From Candidatus Omnitrophota bacterium (GTDB lineage: Bacteria > Omnitrophota > Gorgyraeia > Zapsychrales > Fredricksoniimonadaceae), in NCBI GenBank assembly GCA_028870995.1, contig JAGWOI010000002.1, positions 1-46,462 of the forward strand: 46,462 nt of DNA, written 5' to 3'. The notes under the pieces were generated by a model. The model was not told where the DNA came from. It did not search any database and saw nothing but the letters and a program-made list of their open reading frames with translations. Below, one piece after another: positions 8,220-16,664 of the stretch (positions are counted from its first letter, which is position 1; each line of letters opens with the position of its first letter). The position numbers and the translations under genes are program-made.

Positions 8220-9305
8220 TTATTTCAATAAGGTAATGACCACCGCCGTGACGGCAATATTAATAAGCGATGCGGGCAACAATATCTTCCACCCCAAATT
8301 CATGAGCTGGTCATAGCGGAACCTGGGTAAGGTCCAGCGGATGGCCATCAACAACCAGATAAAGAAAGCCACCTTGATAAAAAAGGAAATAACGCCCAGG
8401 ACAACCACGGGTAAATTGGACAAAGCGATATGCGCCCCCCAGGGGAAATAGAAGCCTTCGGCGTGCAAGTACGGCACCTGCCAGCCGCCGAAGAAAAGGG
8501 TGGTCATCAGGGCCGCCACCAGCACCGTCTCCACCAGGTCCGCCAAAAAGAACATGCCGAATTTCATGCCGCTGTACTCCACGAAATAACCGATGATCTC
8601 GGATTCCCCTTCGGGAAGGTCGAAAGGCGTGCGCTTGGTTTCGGCCGTGGCCGCGGTCAGGAACAGAAAGAAAGCCAACGGTTGTACGAAGACACCCCAT
8701 TTAGGGATCCAGCCGCCCAGCATGGTGGCGCCCTGGGCCTGGTCCAGGGCCTGCAGATCTATGGTGTTGAACACCATGATCACGCCCATAATGGCAGCCC
8801 CCATGGTGATCTCATAGGCGATCATCTGGGCCGCGCCGCGCATGCCGCCCAAAAAGGCATAGTTATTGTTCGACGAGAATCCCGCCAGGACAACCCCGTA
8901 AATGCCCATGGACATCATGGCAAAAATATAGATAAGCGCGATGTTCAAATGCGCCGCCTGCAGATTTATCATATGGCTGCCCAACATCAGGGTACCGCCG
9001 ATGGGGATGGCCGCAAAACCCACCAGCGAAAAGACCACGGACAGATACGGCGCCAGGTTGAATAAAAATTTGTTGGCGCCCTCGGGTATGAACTCTTCCT
9101 TGCTCAACATCTTGAGCACGTCGGCCAGCGCATGAAAAAGCCCCATGGCCTTAAAACCGAAAATCGAGGCCCGGTTGGCGCCGATGCGGTCCTGCATGAC
9201 CGCGCTTTGCTTGCGCTCCACCCAGGTCAGAAGCCCGGCGATGTTGAACATGATAAACAAGGTGCCGGCGCTAAGGATGAACTTGATAAGAAGGTCGACG
9301 ATCAT
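8220..9305 (-). CDS. nuoH: NADH-quinone oxidoreductase subunit H (NuoH)
   Basis: 361 aa, eight or more hydrophobic segments. NuoH anchors the peripheral arm and forms the quinone entry chamber. Family signatures are visible: WVERKQSAVMQDRIGANR near residues 28-45 and FDLPEGESEIIGYFVEYSGMKF around 230-250, with the acidic residues linked to proton coupling. Its start overlaps the nuoG stop by 4 bp (ATGA at 9302-9305), indicating translational coupling. nuoI follows after 5 bp. Confidence 0.97.
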   Translation of the reverse strand: MIVDLLIKFILSAGTLFIMFNIAGLLTWVERKQSAVMQDRIGANRASIFGFKAMGLFHALADVLKMLSKEEFIPEGANKFLFNLAPYLSVVFSLVGFAAIPIGGTLMLGSHMINLQAAHLNIALIYIFAMMSMGIYGVVLAGFSSNNNYAFLGGMRGAAQMIAYEITMGAAIMGVIMVFNTIDLQALDQAQGATMLGGWIPKWGVFVQPLAFFLFLTAATAETKRTPFDLPEGESEIIGYFVEYSGMKFGMFFLADLVETVLVAALMTTLFFGGWQVPYLHAEGFYFPWGAHIALSNLPVVVLGVISFFIKVAFFIWLLMAIRWTLPRFRYDQLMNLGWKILLPASLINIAVTAVVITLLK

Positions 9306-10885
9306 TTCAAAACCATGCCTTTATCGGACAGTTTCTCGTAAGACATTTCCGCAAAGGGAGCTACCGTTGCGGCAATGTCCTTAAATATCTCCCGGGCATT
9401 TTTATAGGCCAGCGGCACGCCCAGCCGGTCGCTTAACAGGGCCACGATTTCCCAATCACCCTTGGCCTCCGCCAACGGCGCAAAGGCAGGCCAGATCCGC
9501 TGCACCCGCTGCTGGCAATTGGTAAAGGTCCCTTCCTTTTCCGCGTACACGCTCGAAGGAAGGTTCAAATGCGCATAGCCGCAGGTTTCATTAATATTGC
9601 TTCCCTGGTACACAAAAAGTTTCACCTTTTTGGCCATGTCAGCAACCGCTTCTTGGCCGTACAATTTGACCAGGTCCTGGCCGAACACATACAGGACGTC
9701 GATTTCCCCCTGCCGGGCTTTATGGATGATTTGCGCGGCATCCGCGTCCGGCTGCAGGATAGTTAAGGCGCCGGCGGTGTTGGGGTTCTTATCCGCCTTC
9801 ATCAGGAAATCATCGCTGTCGCCCGGTTTTTCCGGGACCCTGAAATCAAGAAGCGCCCCCTTAAGGGTCTCTTTAAAGAACTTTCGGACGACAAACAGGT
9901 CTTCATTGGTCAACTGCGGCGAAGCGATTACCCCGATCCGTCCGGCTCTATTGGCCTCCTTCAAGGGCTTGAGGGCCTGCGCCAGGGTGTCAAGGGCCTT
10001 TTCCCATGAAATGAAATCATCCTTAAGCTGGGGCCGGTGGATCCTTTTGTCATCGATAAAATGATAGTTATACCGCCCCTTGTCGCAGATCCAGAAATCA
10101 TTGACATCAGGGTTGTGGCGGGGCTTCAAGCGCATCACGCGGGCCTTTTTAAGCTGGTGCGGCCGCATCTTGTCCCACTCCACGGTGATGTTGCAGCCCA
10201 TGCTGCAGGACGGGCAAACGGATTTGGTGGTCGACAAATACCACACGCGGCATTTGAAACGAAAATCGGCATCGGTCAGGGCCCCCACCGGGCAAATGTC
10301 GACCACGTTGCCGGAATAGTTGTTGTCCAATCTCATGCCCGGGTACACATCCAATTGGGAATGGTCACCCCGGCTGAACACGCCCAACTCATGGGTCTTG
10401 GTTACGTTGTCCACGAAGCGGACGCAGCGGGTGCACAAAATGCAGCGGTCCTGGTCCAGCATGACCGTGGGGCCGATGGAAAAAGCCTTCTTTTCCTTCT
10501 TGACCTTCGTACTGCTTAAATGGCTGTCATAGCGGCCATGCTCCATGTAATAATCCTGGAGCTTGCATTCGCCCGCCTGGTCGCAGACCGGACAATCCAC
10601 CGGATGGTTGACCAGCAGGAATTCCAGCACGGCCTTGCGCACCTCGACGACCTTGGGCGAATGCGTGTGCACCACCATGCCGTCGGCCACCGGCGTATAA
10701 CAGGCGATCTGCGGCTTGGGCTGTTTCTCGATCTCCACCATGCAAATACGGCAGTTCCCCGCCACCGGAAGGGCCGGATGATAGCAATAGCGCGGGATGT
10801 CGATGCCCAGCTTTTCGGCAGCCTGGATGATCGTTGTTCCGGCAGGGACTTCTATCTGTTTTCCGTCAATCGTTACGTTTGGCAT
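9302..10885 (-). CDS. nuoG: NADH-quinone oxidoreductase subunit G (NuoG), short form
   Basis: 527 aa from ATG at 10885 (MPNVTIDGK), preceded by GAG at suitable spacing. A TTG further upstream at 10897 would read into the repeat and is not preferred. Order: 2Fe-2S ferredoxin domain (YCYHPALPVAGNCRICMVE), the HxxxC-type N3 region (CDQAGECKLQDYYMEHGR), a 4Fe-4S pair (CILCTRCVRF...DICPVGAL), then CPSCSMGC...WICDKGR, the CxxCxxxC...C arrangement of cluster N7, and a shortened molybdopterin-oxidoreductase-like domain. Typical NuoG proteins are 680-900 aa, so the C-terminal pseudo-catalytic domain is much reduced. Confidence 0.95.
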   Translation of the reverse strand: MPNVTIDGKQIEVPAGTTIIQAAEKLGIDIPRYCYHPALPVAGNCRICMVEIEKQPKPQIACYTPVADGMVVHTHSPKVVEVRKAVLEFLLVNHPVDCPVCDQAGECKLQDYYMEHGRYDSHLSSTKVKKEKKAFSIGPTVMLDQDRCILCTRCVRFVDNVTKTHELGVFSRGDHSQLDVYPGMRLDNNYSGNVVDICPVGALTDADFRFKCRVWYLSTTKSVCPSCSMGCNITVEWDKMRPHQLKKARVMRLKPRHNPDVNDFWICDKGRYNYHFIDDKRIHRPQLKDDFISWEKALDTLAQALKPLKEANRAGRIGVIASPQLTNEDLFVVRKFFKETLKGALLDFRVPEKPGDSDDFLMKADKNPNTAGALTILQPDADAAQIIHKARQGEIDVLYVFGQDLVKLYGQEAVADMAKKVKLFVYQGSNINETCGYAHLNLPSSVYAEKEGTFTNCQQRVQRIWPAFAPLAEAKGDWEIVALLSDRLGVPLAYKNAREIFKDIAATVAPFAEMSYEKLSDKGMVLK

Positions 10886-10895
10886 ATTTATTCTC

Positions 10896-10919
10896 AAAAA
10901 GGGGACAGTCCCCTTTTTT
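10896..10919. repeat. GGGGAC palindrome between nuoF and nuoG
   Basis: Copy with central A on the plus strand. The nuoF stop TAA (10920-10918) shares two A residues with the A-run. The nuoG ATG is 10 bp beyond the other end. Confidence 0.97.
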
Positions 10920-12174
10920 ATACGGTCACTTCTTTTTTGATCTTCGCCTCAAACTCGTGTTTAAATTTAGCTACATAACTGCCCACCGACATGGTAATGG
11001 CATCTCCGAAGGCGCAGATCGTGTTGCCGCCGATATTGTTCACAATGCCGGGGAGATTACGCAAATCCTGCGGCGTGCCGTGGCCCTCATAGATCCTTTT
11101 GATCTGGCGGTACACCCACCCGCTGCCTTCCCGGCAGGGAGAACACTGGCCGCAGGATTCGTGCGCGAAGAAACGCGCCGCCACGAGTGCCGCCCAAACC
11201 ATGTCCGTGGTCTCATCCATGACGATGATGCCGCCGGAGCCGGCCATAGAGCCGATGGCTTTCAGGGAATCAAAATCCATTTTCACGTCGATCTGGTCAG
11301 GGGTCAAAATGGGCGCCGAAATGCCGCCGGGGATAACGGCCTTGAGCTTGCGGCCATTGAGCATGCCGCCGGCATGCTCGTAAATGATTGCGCGCAAAGG
11401 CGTCCCATTGGGCAGCTCGTAAATGCCGGGCTTGTTGACATGGCCGCTGACACAAAAAATACGGTTACCGCCGTTTTTCTCGCTGCCGAGCTTAGCATAC
11501 CACTCCGCCCCCTTGTTGATGATCGGCGGCACGCAGGAAATCGTCTCCACATTGTTGATGACCGTCGGGCAGTTAAACAACCCCACCACCGCCGGAAACG
11601 GCGGCTTCAAGCGGGGGAATCCCTTGCCCCCCTCAAGCGAGGAGAGCAGGGCGGTCTCTTCGCCGCAGATATACGCGCCGGCGCCGGGATGCACCACCAC
11701 GTCGAGATGGAACTCGGTGCCCATGATGTTCTTGCCCAAGAATCCCGCCTTATAGGCCTCGTCCACCGCCGCCTGAAAAGCCTGATGCGGCTTGATATAT
11801 TCCCCGCGGATATACACATACGCCTTGTGGCTGCCGATGGCAAAGCAAGTGATGAGGATCCCTTCCAAAAGCGCGTGAGGGTCCAGCTCGAGGATGTATT
11901 TGTCCTTAAATGTGCCGGGCTCGCCCTCGTCGGCATTGATGACCAGGTATTTGGGCTTGGGGTTGCCCTGGGGGATAAAGCTCCACTTGGTGCCCGTCGG
12001 AAATCCCGCGCCGCCTAATCCCCTGAGGTTCGACTTCTTAAGCTCATCGATGATCTGGGGCGGGGCCATGGAGGTCAATGCCTTGCGGGCGGCCTTGTAC
12101 CCGTCATCCTTGATGTAGTTGATCAAGAGGTGCGAATCTTTTTGCCCAAAATGTCTGGTGGCGACCTTTTCCAT
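10918..12174 (-). CDS. nuoF: NADH-quinone oxidoreductase subunit F (NuoF)
   Basis: 418 aa; the NADH- and FMN-binding subunit that also carries cluster N3. Seen: LRGLGGAGFPTGTKWSF (FMN/NADH glycine-rich loop, residues about 50-66), GAGAYICGEETALLSSLEG (about 165-185), and the cluster motif ESCGQCSPCREG near 345 with a later Cys in NTICAFGDA. It follows nuoE by 3 bp. Full length for the family. Confidence 0.97.
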   Translation of the reverse strand: MEKVATRHFGQKDSHLLINYIKDDGYKAARKALTSMAPPQIIDELKKSNLRGLGGAGFPTGTKWSFIPQGNPKPKYLVINADEGEPGTFKDKYILELDPHALLEGILITCFAIGSHKAYVYIRGEYIKPHQAFQAAVDEAYKAGFLGKNIMGTEFHLDVVVHPGAGAYICGEETALLSSLEGGKGFPRLKPPFPAVVGLFNCPTVINNVETISCVPPIINKGAEWYAKLGSEKNGGNRIFCVSGHVNKPGIYELPNGTPLRAIIYEHAGGMLNGRKLKAVIPGGISAPILTPDQIDVKMDFDSLKAIGSMAGSGGIIVMDETTDMVWAALVAARFFAHESCGQCSPCREGSGWVYRQIKRIYEGHGTPQDLRNLPGIVNNIGGNTICAFGDAITMSVGSYVAKFKHEFEAKIKKEVTV

Positions 12175-12177
12175 AAA

Positions 12178-12642
12178 TCACTTGTTCTTTTCTATCAACT
12201 CGTCAATTTTCTTCTTGTCCAAGAATCCCTTGTACTCTTTATTGCATTGCATCATGGGCGCGGTCTCGCAGGCGCCCAGGCACTCGACCACCTCCAGGCT
12301 GAACTTGCCGTCGGGAGTGGTCTCCCCCGGCTTGATGTTCAAACGCTGGCGGATATAGCCAATGATGTCCTCTGCGCCGCGCAGGGCGCAGGCGGTCGTT
12401 TCACAGACGGCAAAATGCACCTTGCCCTGCTTCTTTTGGCGGAACAAATGGTAAAAACAGACCACCTGGTGCACATGGGACACCGGCAGTTCCAAATATT
12501 TAGCCACGTCCTTCTCCGCTTCGGGCGTGATCAATCCATCCTTTTCCTGCACATGATGCAGCACCGGCAGCAGCGCGGCCTTTTTCTGGTCGTACTTGAC
12601 GGTGATCTTGTCCAATTCTTGAATAAAATCTGCAGTAAACAT
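12178..12642 (-). CDS. nuoE: NADH-quinone oxidoreductase subunit E (NuoE)
   Basis: 154 aa thioredoxin-like subunit holding the 2Fe-2S cluster N1a next to NuoF. The four ligands are visible as CETTAC (AVCETTACALRG) and CLGAC (VVECLGACETAP). The N-terminal helical part (AALLPVLHHVQEKDGLITPEAEKDVAKYL) is typical. The start is ATG 12642. The Shine-Dalgarno is weak (AGAAAAG), and the palindrome lies 15 bp upstream. Confidence 0.97.
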   Translation of the reverse strand: MFTADFIQELDKITVKYDQKKAALLPVLHHVQEKDGLITPEAEKDVAKYLELPVSHVHQVVCFYHLFRQKKQGKVHFAVCETTACALRGAEDIIGYIRQRLNIKPGETTPDGKFSLEVVECLGACETAPMMQCNKEYKGFLDKKKIDELIEKNK

Positions 12643-12657
12643 ACTTTTCTAAAAAAT

Positions 12658-12679
12658 AAAAAGGGGACTGTCCCCTTTT
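12658..12679. repeat. GGGGAC palindrome between nuoD and nuoE
   Basis: Copy with central T on the plus strand. The nuoD stop TAA (12680-12678) overlaps the A-run by two bases. Confidence 0.97.
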
Positions 12680-14000
12680 ATCTGTCCAGTTCCCCGGCGA
12701 TCATGTTCACGGAGCCAAAGGTGGGCACCAGATCCGCCATCATGTCGCCGATCAGACATTTGGGCAGCACCGCCATGATGGGAAAACACGGCGGATGGCA
12801 GCGCACCCTCCAGGGATAGTCCCGCCCGTCAGAAACAATATAAAAGCCCAGTTCGCCGTTGGCACCTTCCACCGGTAAATACACTTCCCCTACCGGCGGG
12901 CGGATGCCATGGCCGTACATGACCAGCTTGAAATGGTTCATCAGCCCTTCAATATTGCCGTAGGTGTCTTCCTTGGCCGGCAACACCACGTCCTTGCGGT
13001 TGGCATAAACCGCCTCGTGGTATTTCCTGGTGGAGCCCTGCAGGGTCGGATCGCAATTGACTTCGTCTCCGAGCAACCCCTCGGTTTTCCCCATCTTGGC
13101 CTTGTCCACCATTTCCGCGGCGGGAATTATTTCTCCCGTCAGGTCGGCAGTTACCGGCCCGTCGGGCATCTGCTGAAAGCACTGCTCGATGATCCGAAGC
13201 GACTGCTCCATTTCCGCCATGCGCACAAAATAACGGTCCAGATTGTCGCCCTGGGTTCCGGTGGGGACTTCGAAATCCAGTTTGTCGTAGATCAAATAGG
13301 GGTTGGCCTTGCGCACGTCATAAGCCACGCCGCTGGCCCTTAAAAACGGCCCGGTGACACCATGCGAAATTAATTCTTTGGCGGAAATCGTACCCACGTC
13401 CTTGAGGCGGTCAAAGAAGATGCGGTTGCGGGTCAAAAGCTCATCCGCCTCTATCAACACCTTGCGCACCTCCGCGATCTTTTTGAAGGCCTTATCTACA
13501 AATCCCTCCGTCAGGTCCGCCTTCACCCCGCCCACGCGCACATAGGAAATGGTCAGCCGTGCACCGGTGATTTCCTCGACCAGTTCCCACAAGAATTCGC
13601 GGGCCTTGATCATGTACAGAAACACCGACATGGCCCCCAGCTCCATGGCGGAGGCCCCGACACAGGTCAAATGGTCGGTGACGCGGGAGATCTCGCTCAT
13701 GATGACGCGGATATATTTGGCGCGTTCAGGGATGTCAATCCCCAGCAGTTTCTCGACGGCCAAGGCAAAGCCCACATTATTGATAAGCGGGGACACATAA
13801 TTAAGCCTGTCGGTATACGGAAAACACTGCGCGTACATGACCGTTTCGCACATCTTCTCGAAGCAGCGGTGCAGGTAGCCGATCTCGATATCGACGTCCT
13901 TGATCTTTTCCCCGTCCAGGGTCATGATCATCCGAATAACACCGTGCATGGCGGGATGGGACGGGCCTACGTTGAGCATCATTTCACGCGTTTGGGTCAT
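12678..14000 (-). CDS. nuoD: NADH-quinone oxidoreductase subunit D (NuoD)
   Basis: 440 aa subunit of the quinone-binding module, related to the large subunit of NiFe hydrogenases but without nickel ligands. Signatures: MMLNVGPSHPAMHGVIR at the N-terminus (with the His lining the quinone pocket), EIGYLHRCFEKMCET, and a C-terminus that ends RCHPPCFPIMAVLPKCLIGDMMADLVPTFGSVNMIAGELDR. Gene spacing to nuoC is 1 bp, with separate C and D polypeptides rather than the fused NuoCD seen in Escherichia. Confidence 0.97.
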   Translation of the reverse strand: MTQTREMMLNVGPSHPAMHGVIRMIMTLDGEKIKDVDIEIGYLHRCFEKMCETVMYAQCFPYTDRLNYVSPLINNVGFALAVEKLLGIDIPERAKYIRVIMSEISRVTDHLTCVGASAMELGAMSVFLYMIKAREFLWELVEEITGARLTISYVRVGGVKADLTEGFVDKAFKKIAEVRKVLIEADELLTRNRIFFDRLKDVGTISAKELISHGVTGPFLRASGVAYDVRKANPYLIYDKLDFEVPTGTQGDNLDRYFVRMAEMEQSLRIIEQCFQQMPDGPVTADLTGEIIPAAEMVDKAKMGKTEGLLGDEVNCDPTLQGSTRKYHEAVYANRKDVVLPAKEDTYGNIEGLMNHFKLVMYGHGIRPPVGEVYLPVEGANGELGFYIVSDGRDYPWRVRCHPPCFPIMAVLPKCLIGDMMADLVPTFGSVNMIAGELDR

Positions 14001-14001
14001 A

Positions 14002-14502
14002 TTAATAGGTCGGCCCTATCAAAGGCTGCCGCTTGTTGTAAGGATAATCTTTGCGCAAGGGATGCCCCTGGAATTCCTCGTACATCAAAATCCGTTTTAA
14101 GTTGGGATGCCCTTTGAACTTGATACCGAACATGTCCCAAACTTCCCTCTCATACCAGTTGGCCGAGGCCCACAGGTCGCAGAGCGAGTCAACTTCAGCC
14201 TGTTTCTCATCCACCGGCACCTTGATGCGGATGCGGTAGTTATGCTTTAAGGAATAAAAGTGATACACCACCTCGAAACGGAACGGCTTTTGGATCCTGC
14301 CGCCGGCAAAAAACAAATAGTCCACGGCGGAAAGGTCCATCAGAAAATTAAAATCCAACTCCGGGGTTTCCTTGAGGAATTGGGCAACGGCTTTAAGTGC
14401 CTCCGGCCGGATGACGGCCGTCTCATCCCCGCGAAAGGCATGGGTCTCGGTGATCTGGGATGAAAATTGTTCCTGGAGTTTCTGCAAAGGTGTCATAAGC
14501 AT
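14002..14502 (-). CDS. nuoC: NADH-quinone oxidoreductase subunit C (NuoC)
   Basis: 166 aa. The hallmark WYEREVWDMFGIKFKGHPNLKRILMYEEFQGHPLRKDYP sits in the C-terminal third and matches the complex I 30-kDa subunit that docks to NuoD. Two ATGs compete (14502 and 14496). No Shine-Dalgarno lies between the palindrome and either start, so the only G-rich run upstream is inside the repeat hairpin (GGGGAC). Translation may depend on coupling to nuoB. Confidence 0.95.
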   Translation of the reverse strand: MLMTPLQKLQEQFSSQITETHAFRGDETAVIRPEALKAVAQFLKETPELDFNFLMDLSAVDYLFFAGGRIQKPFRFEVVYHFYSLKHNYRIRIKVPVDEKQAEVDSLCDLWASANWYEREVWDMFGIKFKGHPNLKRILMYEEFQGHPLRKDYPYNKRQPLIGPTY

Positions 14503-14525
14503 AAAAGGGGACTGTCCCCTTTTTT
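14503..14525. repeat. GGGGAC palindrome between nuoB and nuoC
   Basis: Copy with central T on the plus strand. The nuoB stop TAA (14526-14524) overlaps the A-run by two bases. The other end touches the first possible nuoC start. Confidence 0.97.
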
Positions 14526-15084
14526 AGTGAGATTCAATATGTTTAATATGGTTCTCGATGGTGTAGCTGCCCTGAAGTTCGGCAGGCCTCCCCTTTTTGG
14601 TGTGAGGATCATATAAGGTCCTGGATTGCTCGCCGCGCTGGATCTTGTCCTGCAGCTTCATAAGCCCGTCCAGCACGTTTTCCGGCCGCGGCGGGCATCC
14701 GGGAATATAAATATCAACCGGGATAATAGTGTCAATGCCCATGACCGTGGCGTAATTGTCGTAAAACCCGCCGGTACAGGTGCAGACACCGAAGGCTACC
14801 ACCCATTTGGGCTCGCACATCTGGTCATAAACCGTTTTCAAAACCGGCGCCATTTTGTGACTGATGGTGCCTACCACAAACAGCACATCGGACTGCCGCG
14901 GCGAAAACCGGGGGAACCCGGCACCGAAACGGTCCTGGTCGTAATGCGCGCAGTTGGTGGCCATATATTCCATCCCGCAGCAGGCCGTAACAAAGGGGTA
15001 TTGAAAGATGGAAAACTTGCGCGCCCAGCCTAGGGCATGTTTAAGGCTCGAGGTAAAAAACCCGCTCGGTGAACTCAATGACAT
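14524..15084 (-). CDS. nuoB: NADH-quinone oxidoreductase subunit B (NuoB)
   Basis: 186 aa; carries cluster N2, the last iron-sulfur centre before quinone. Ligand motifs present: ACCGMEY (residues about 35-40), the single Cys in GVCTCTGGFYDNY (near 100) and PGCPPRPE (near 135). The remainder, including RFSPRQSDVLFVVGTIS, is typical. nuoB starts 4 bp after nuoA. Confidence 0.97.
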   Translation of the reverse strand: MSLSSPSGFFTSSLKHALGWARKFSIFQYPFVTACCGMEYMATNCAHYDQDRFGAGFPRFSPRQSDVLFVVGTISHKMAPVLKTVYDQMCEPKWVVAFGVCTCTGGFYDNYATVMGIDTIIPVDIYIPGCPPRPENVLDGLMKLQDKIQRGEQSRTLYDPHTKKGRPAELQGSYTIENHIKHIESH

Positions 15085-15088
15085 AGGT

Positions 15089-15442
15089 TTACTCCCATTC
15101 CAGGGCCCTTTTTTTTATTACGTAAACCAGCCCCAAGACCACAAATCCCATAAAAACTGCCATTTCAGCCAGGCCCAAAATCCCCAGATCCCTGAACAAT
15201 ACGGCCCAGGGAAAAAGAAAGACCAGCTCCACATCAAACACGATAAATAACATGGCCACGATATAAAAATGCACCGGCATATTGCCTCCAGGCAGGCTGA
15301 ACGGCTCCTTGCCGCATTCAAATGGCTTTGATTTGACGGCGCTGGGCATCTTGGGGCTCAACAGCTTGGGCACACCAAGTAACAGGGCACATAGCCCGAA
15401 GGCAAAAAGAAAAGCAAATATGATTGCAATGTATTCCAACAT
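15089..15442 (-). CDS. nuoA: NADH-quinone oxidoreductase subunit A (NuoA)
   Basis: 117 aa, three transmembrane segments (residues about 3-23, 60-80, 85-107). The conserved loop KSKPFECGKEP contains the Cys exposed near the quinone site. It is the first gene of nuoABCDEFGHI, with a promoter candidate 70 bp upstream. Confidence 0.97.
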   Translation of the reverse strand: MLEYIAIIFAFLFAFGLCALLLGVPKLLSPKMPSAVKSKPFECGKEPFSLPGGNMPVHFYIVAMLFIVFDVELVFLFPWAVLFRDLGILGLAEMAVFMGFVVLGLVYVIKKRALEWE

Positions 15443-15520
15443 ATTAAAAATAAACAGTTTTAGATTTCAACCCGGCAAAGCGCCCGCCCGGTACAAGGCC
15501 CCCTAGAGGGAAGAATTAAT

Positions 15521-15549
15521 ACTTTAAATGAGGACGGCCCAATAGTCAA
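15521..15549 (-). promoter_or_regulatory. putative promoter of the nuo operon
   Basis: TTGACT (15549-15544) and TAAAGT (15526-15521) on the minus strand with a 17-bp spacer. It lies in the 113-bp gap between the DRTGG-protein gene and nuoA. The start would be near 15514, giving a leader of about 70 nt. Confidence 0.6.
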
Positions 15550-15555
15550 GCCCCC

Positions 15556-16662
15556 TTAGAGGTTTTCCAGGATCGCGTCCACATCCACGTGATCCTTGAT
15601 CAGGCGCCAGGCCTCCAGGATCTTATCGCGGTCGGTTTTTTGGATCTTGGGGGTCATGTTTTCGATGGCTGCGGCGATGGTATAGGTGTCCTGGTCGCAG
15701 TAGAGCACCGGAATGCGGCTGTCCTTGAGCAGCCCGGCGATCTTATGGTCCGGCGTCAATCCTCCGGTGAGGATAAGGCCGGCCACCTTGACCGCGCGGC
15801 CTTCTTGCAGCAGGTAGGAAGAAACCGCCACCAGCATATTGTCCACCCGGTCCCCTGAAGTGATCACCAGGGCGCCGTCACGCAGATGGCCGATCATATT
15901 GTAAGGTTCCATGGCAGCAACAATGGCATCATGAACGCGGGCATGAAGGTTTTCCTCTCCGGAAAACACTTTCAAGTCGAGCCTTTCCTTGACTTGGGCC
16001 ACGGTGGGCGCACTTAAAAGCTCTTTTTCAGGAATCACGCCCAGCAGCCGGATACCTTTGCCGGCCAGACCCTTGCTGACAATATTTTTGACTTTTTCCA
16101 ACTTCTCCGGCAAGACCTTATTGATGATAACGCCCACAACCGGCACCTTGCAGAGGTCAAACAGCGCTTTATTGAGCATGATCTCATCAATAGCACGCCC
16201 GATGCCGCCACCGGAGACGATAATGGCCTTGCTGCCCAGCAGGGCCGCCACATCCGCATTGGAACAGTCGATGACCGAGCCAACGGCCGCATGGCCGGTG
16301 CCTTCCACAATGATGGCATCCTTGCCGCGGACCACGGTCTGGAACGACTTTAAAATCTTTTCATGCAGCTGCTGCTTTTCGGGCTCAAGGATATATTTTT
16401 CCGTATAGCCGCGCCCCACGGTAACAGGGCTCATGTCCTTGATGTTTTTCTTGCAATGATAGACCTCGCCCATCAGGTAGGTGTCCTTGTCGATCGCCTT
16501 TTCTTCGAAGGTCACCGTTTCCTGGCCCACCGGCTTCATGAAAGCGGTCTTAAGCTTGCGTTCCTGGAAATTCTTGAACAGCCCCAGCGCCACGGTGGTC
16601 TTCCCGGCATTCTGGTGGATGGCGGATATAAATATGTTCTTAAGCTGTTTGCCTTTTTTCAT
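15556..16662 (-). CDS. BioD-like P-loop / DRTGG-domain protein
   Basis: 368 aa. The N-terminal half (residues 8-215) is a dethiobiotin-synthetase-like P-loop domain with NAGKTTVALGLF, and a VEGTGHAAVGSVIDCSNADVAALL segment. The C-terminal half matches a DRTGG domain (GDRVDNMLVAV...GLILTGGLTPD). This layout equals the N-terminal two-thirds of long phosphotransacetylases (Pta) without the catalytic PTA_PTB domain. In Pta the region regulates activity. The free-standing protein may be a nucleotide or CoA-metabolite sensor. Its neighbours (sucCD) fit a CoA-thioester theme, but the function is inferred. It follows the band-7 gene with almost no gap. Confidence 0.75.
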   Translation of the reverse strand: MKKGKQLKNIFISAIHQNAGKTTVALGLFKNFQERKLKTAFMKPVGQETVTFEEKAIDKDTYLMGEVYHCKKNIKDMSPVTVGRGYTEKYILEPEKQQLHEKILKSFQTVVRGKDAIIVEGTGHAAVGSVIDCSNADVAALLGSKAIIVSGGGIGRAIDEIMLNKALFDLCKVPVVGVIINKVLPEKLEKVKNIVSKGLAGKGIRLLGVIPEKELLSAPTVAQVKERLDLKVFSGEENLHARVHDAIVAAMEPYNMIGHLRDGALVITSGDRVDNMLVAVSSYLLQEGRAVKVAGLILTGGLTPDHKIAGLLKDSRIPVLYCDQDTYTIAAAIENMTPKIQKTDRDKILEAWRLIKDHVDVDAILENL

Positions 16663-16664
16663 TT

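Noticed and set aside
10886..10897. TTG start of nuoG at 10897
   Set aside because: It begins within the palindrome; ATG 10885 has a ribosome-binding site and the family N-terminus.
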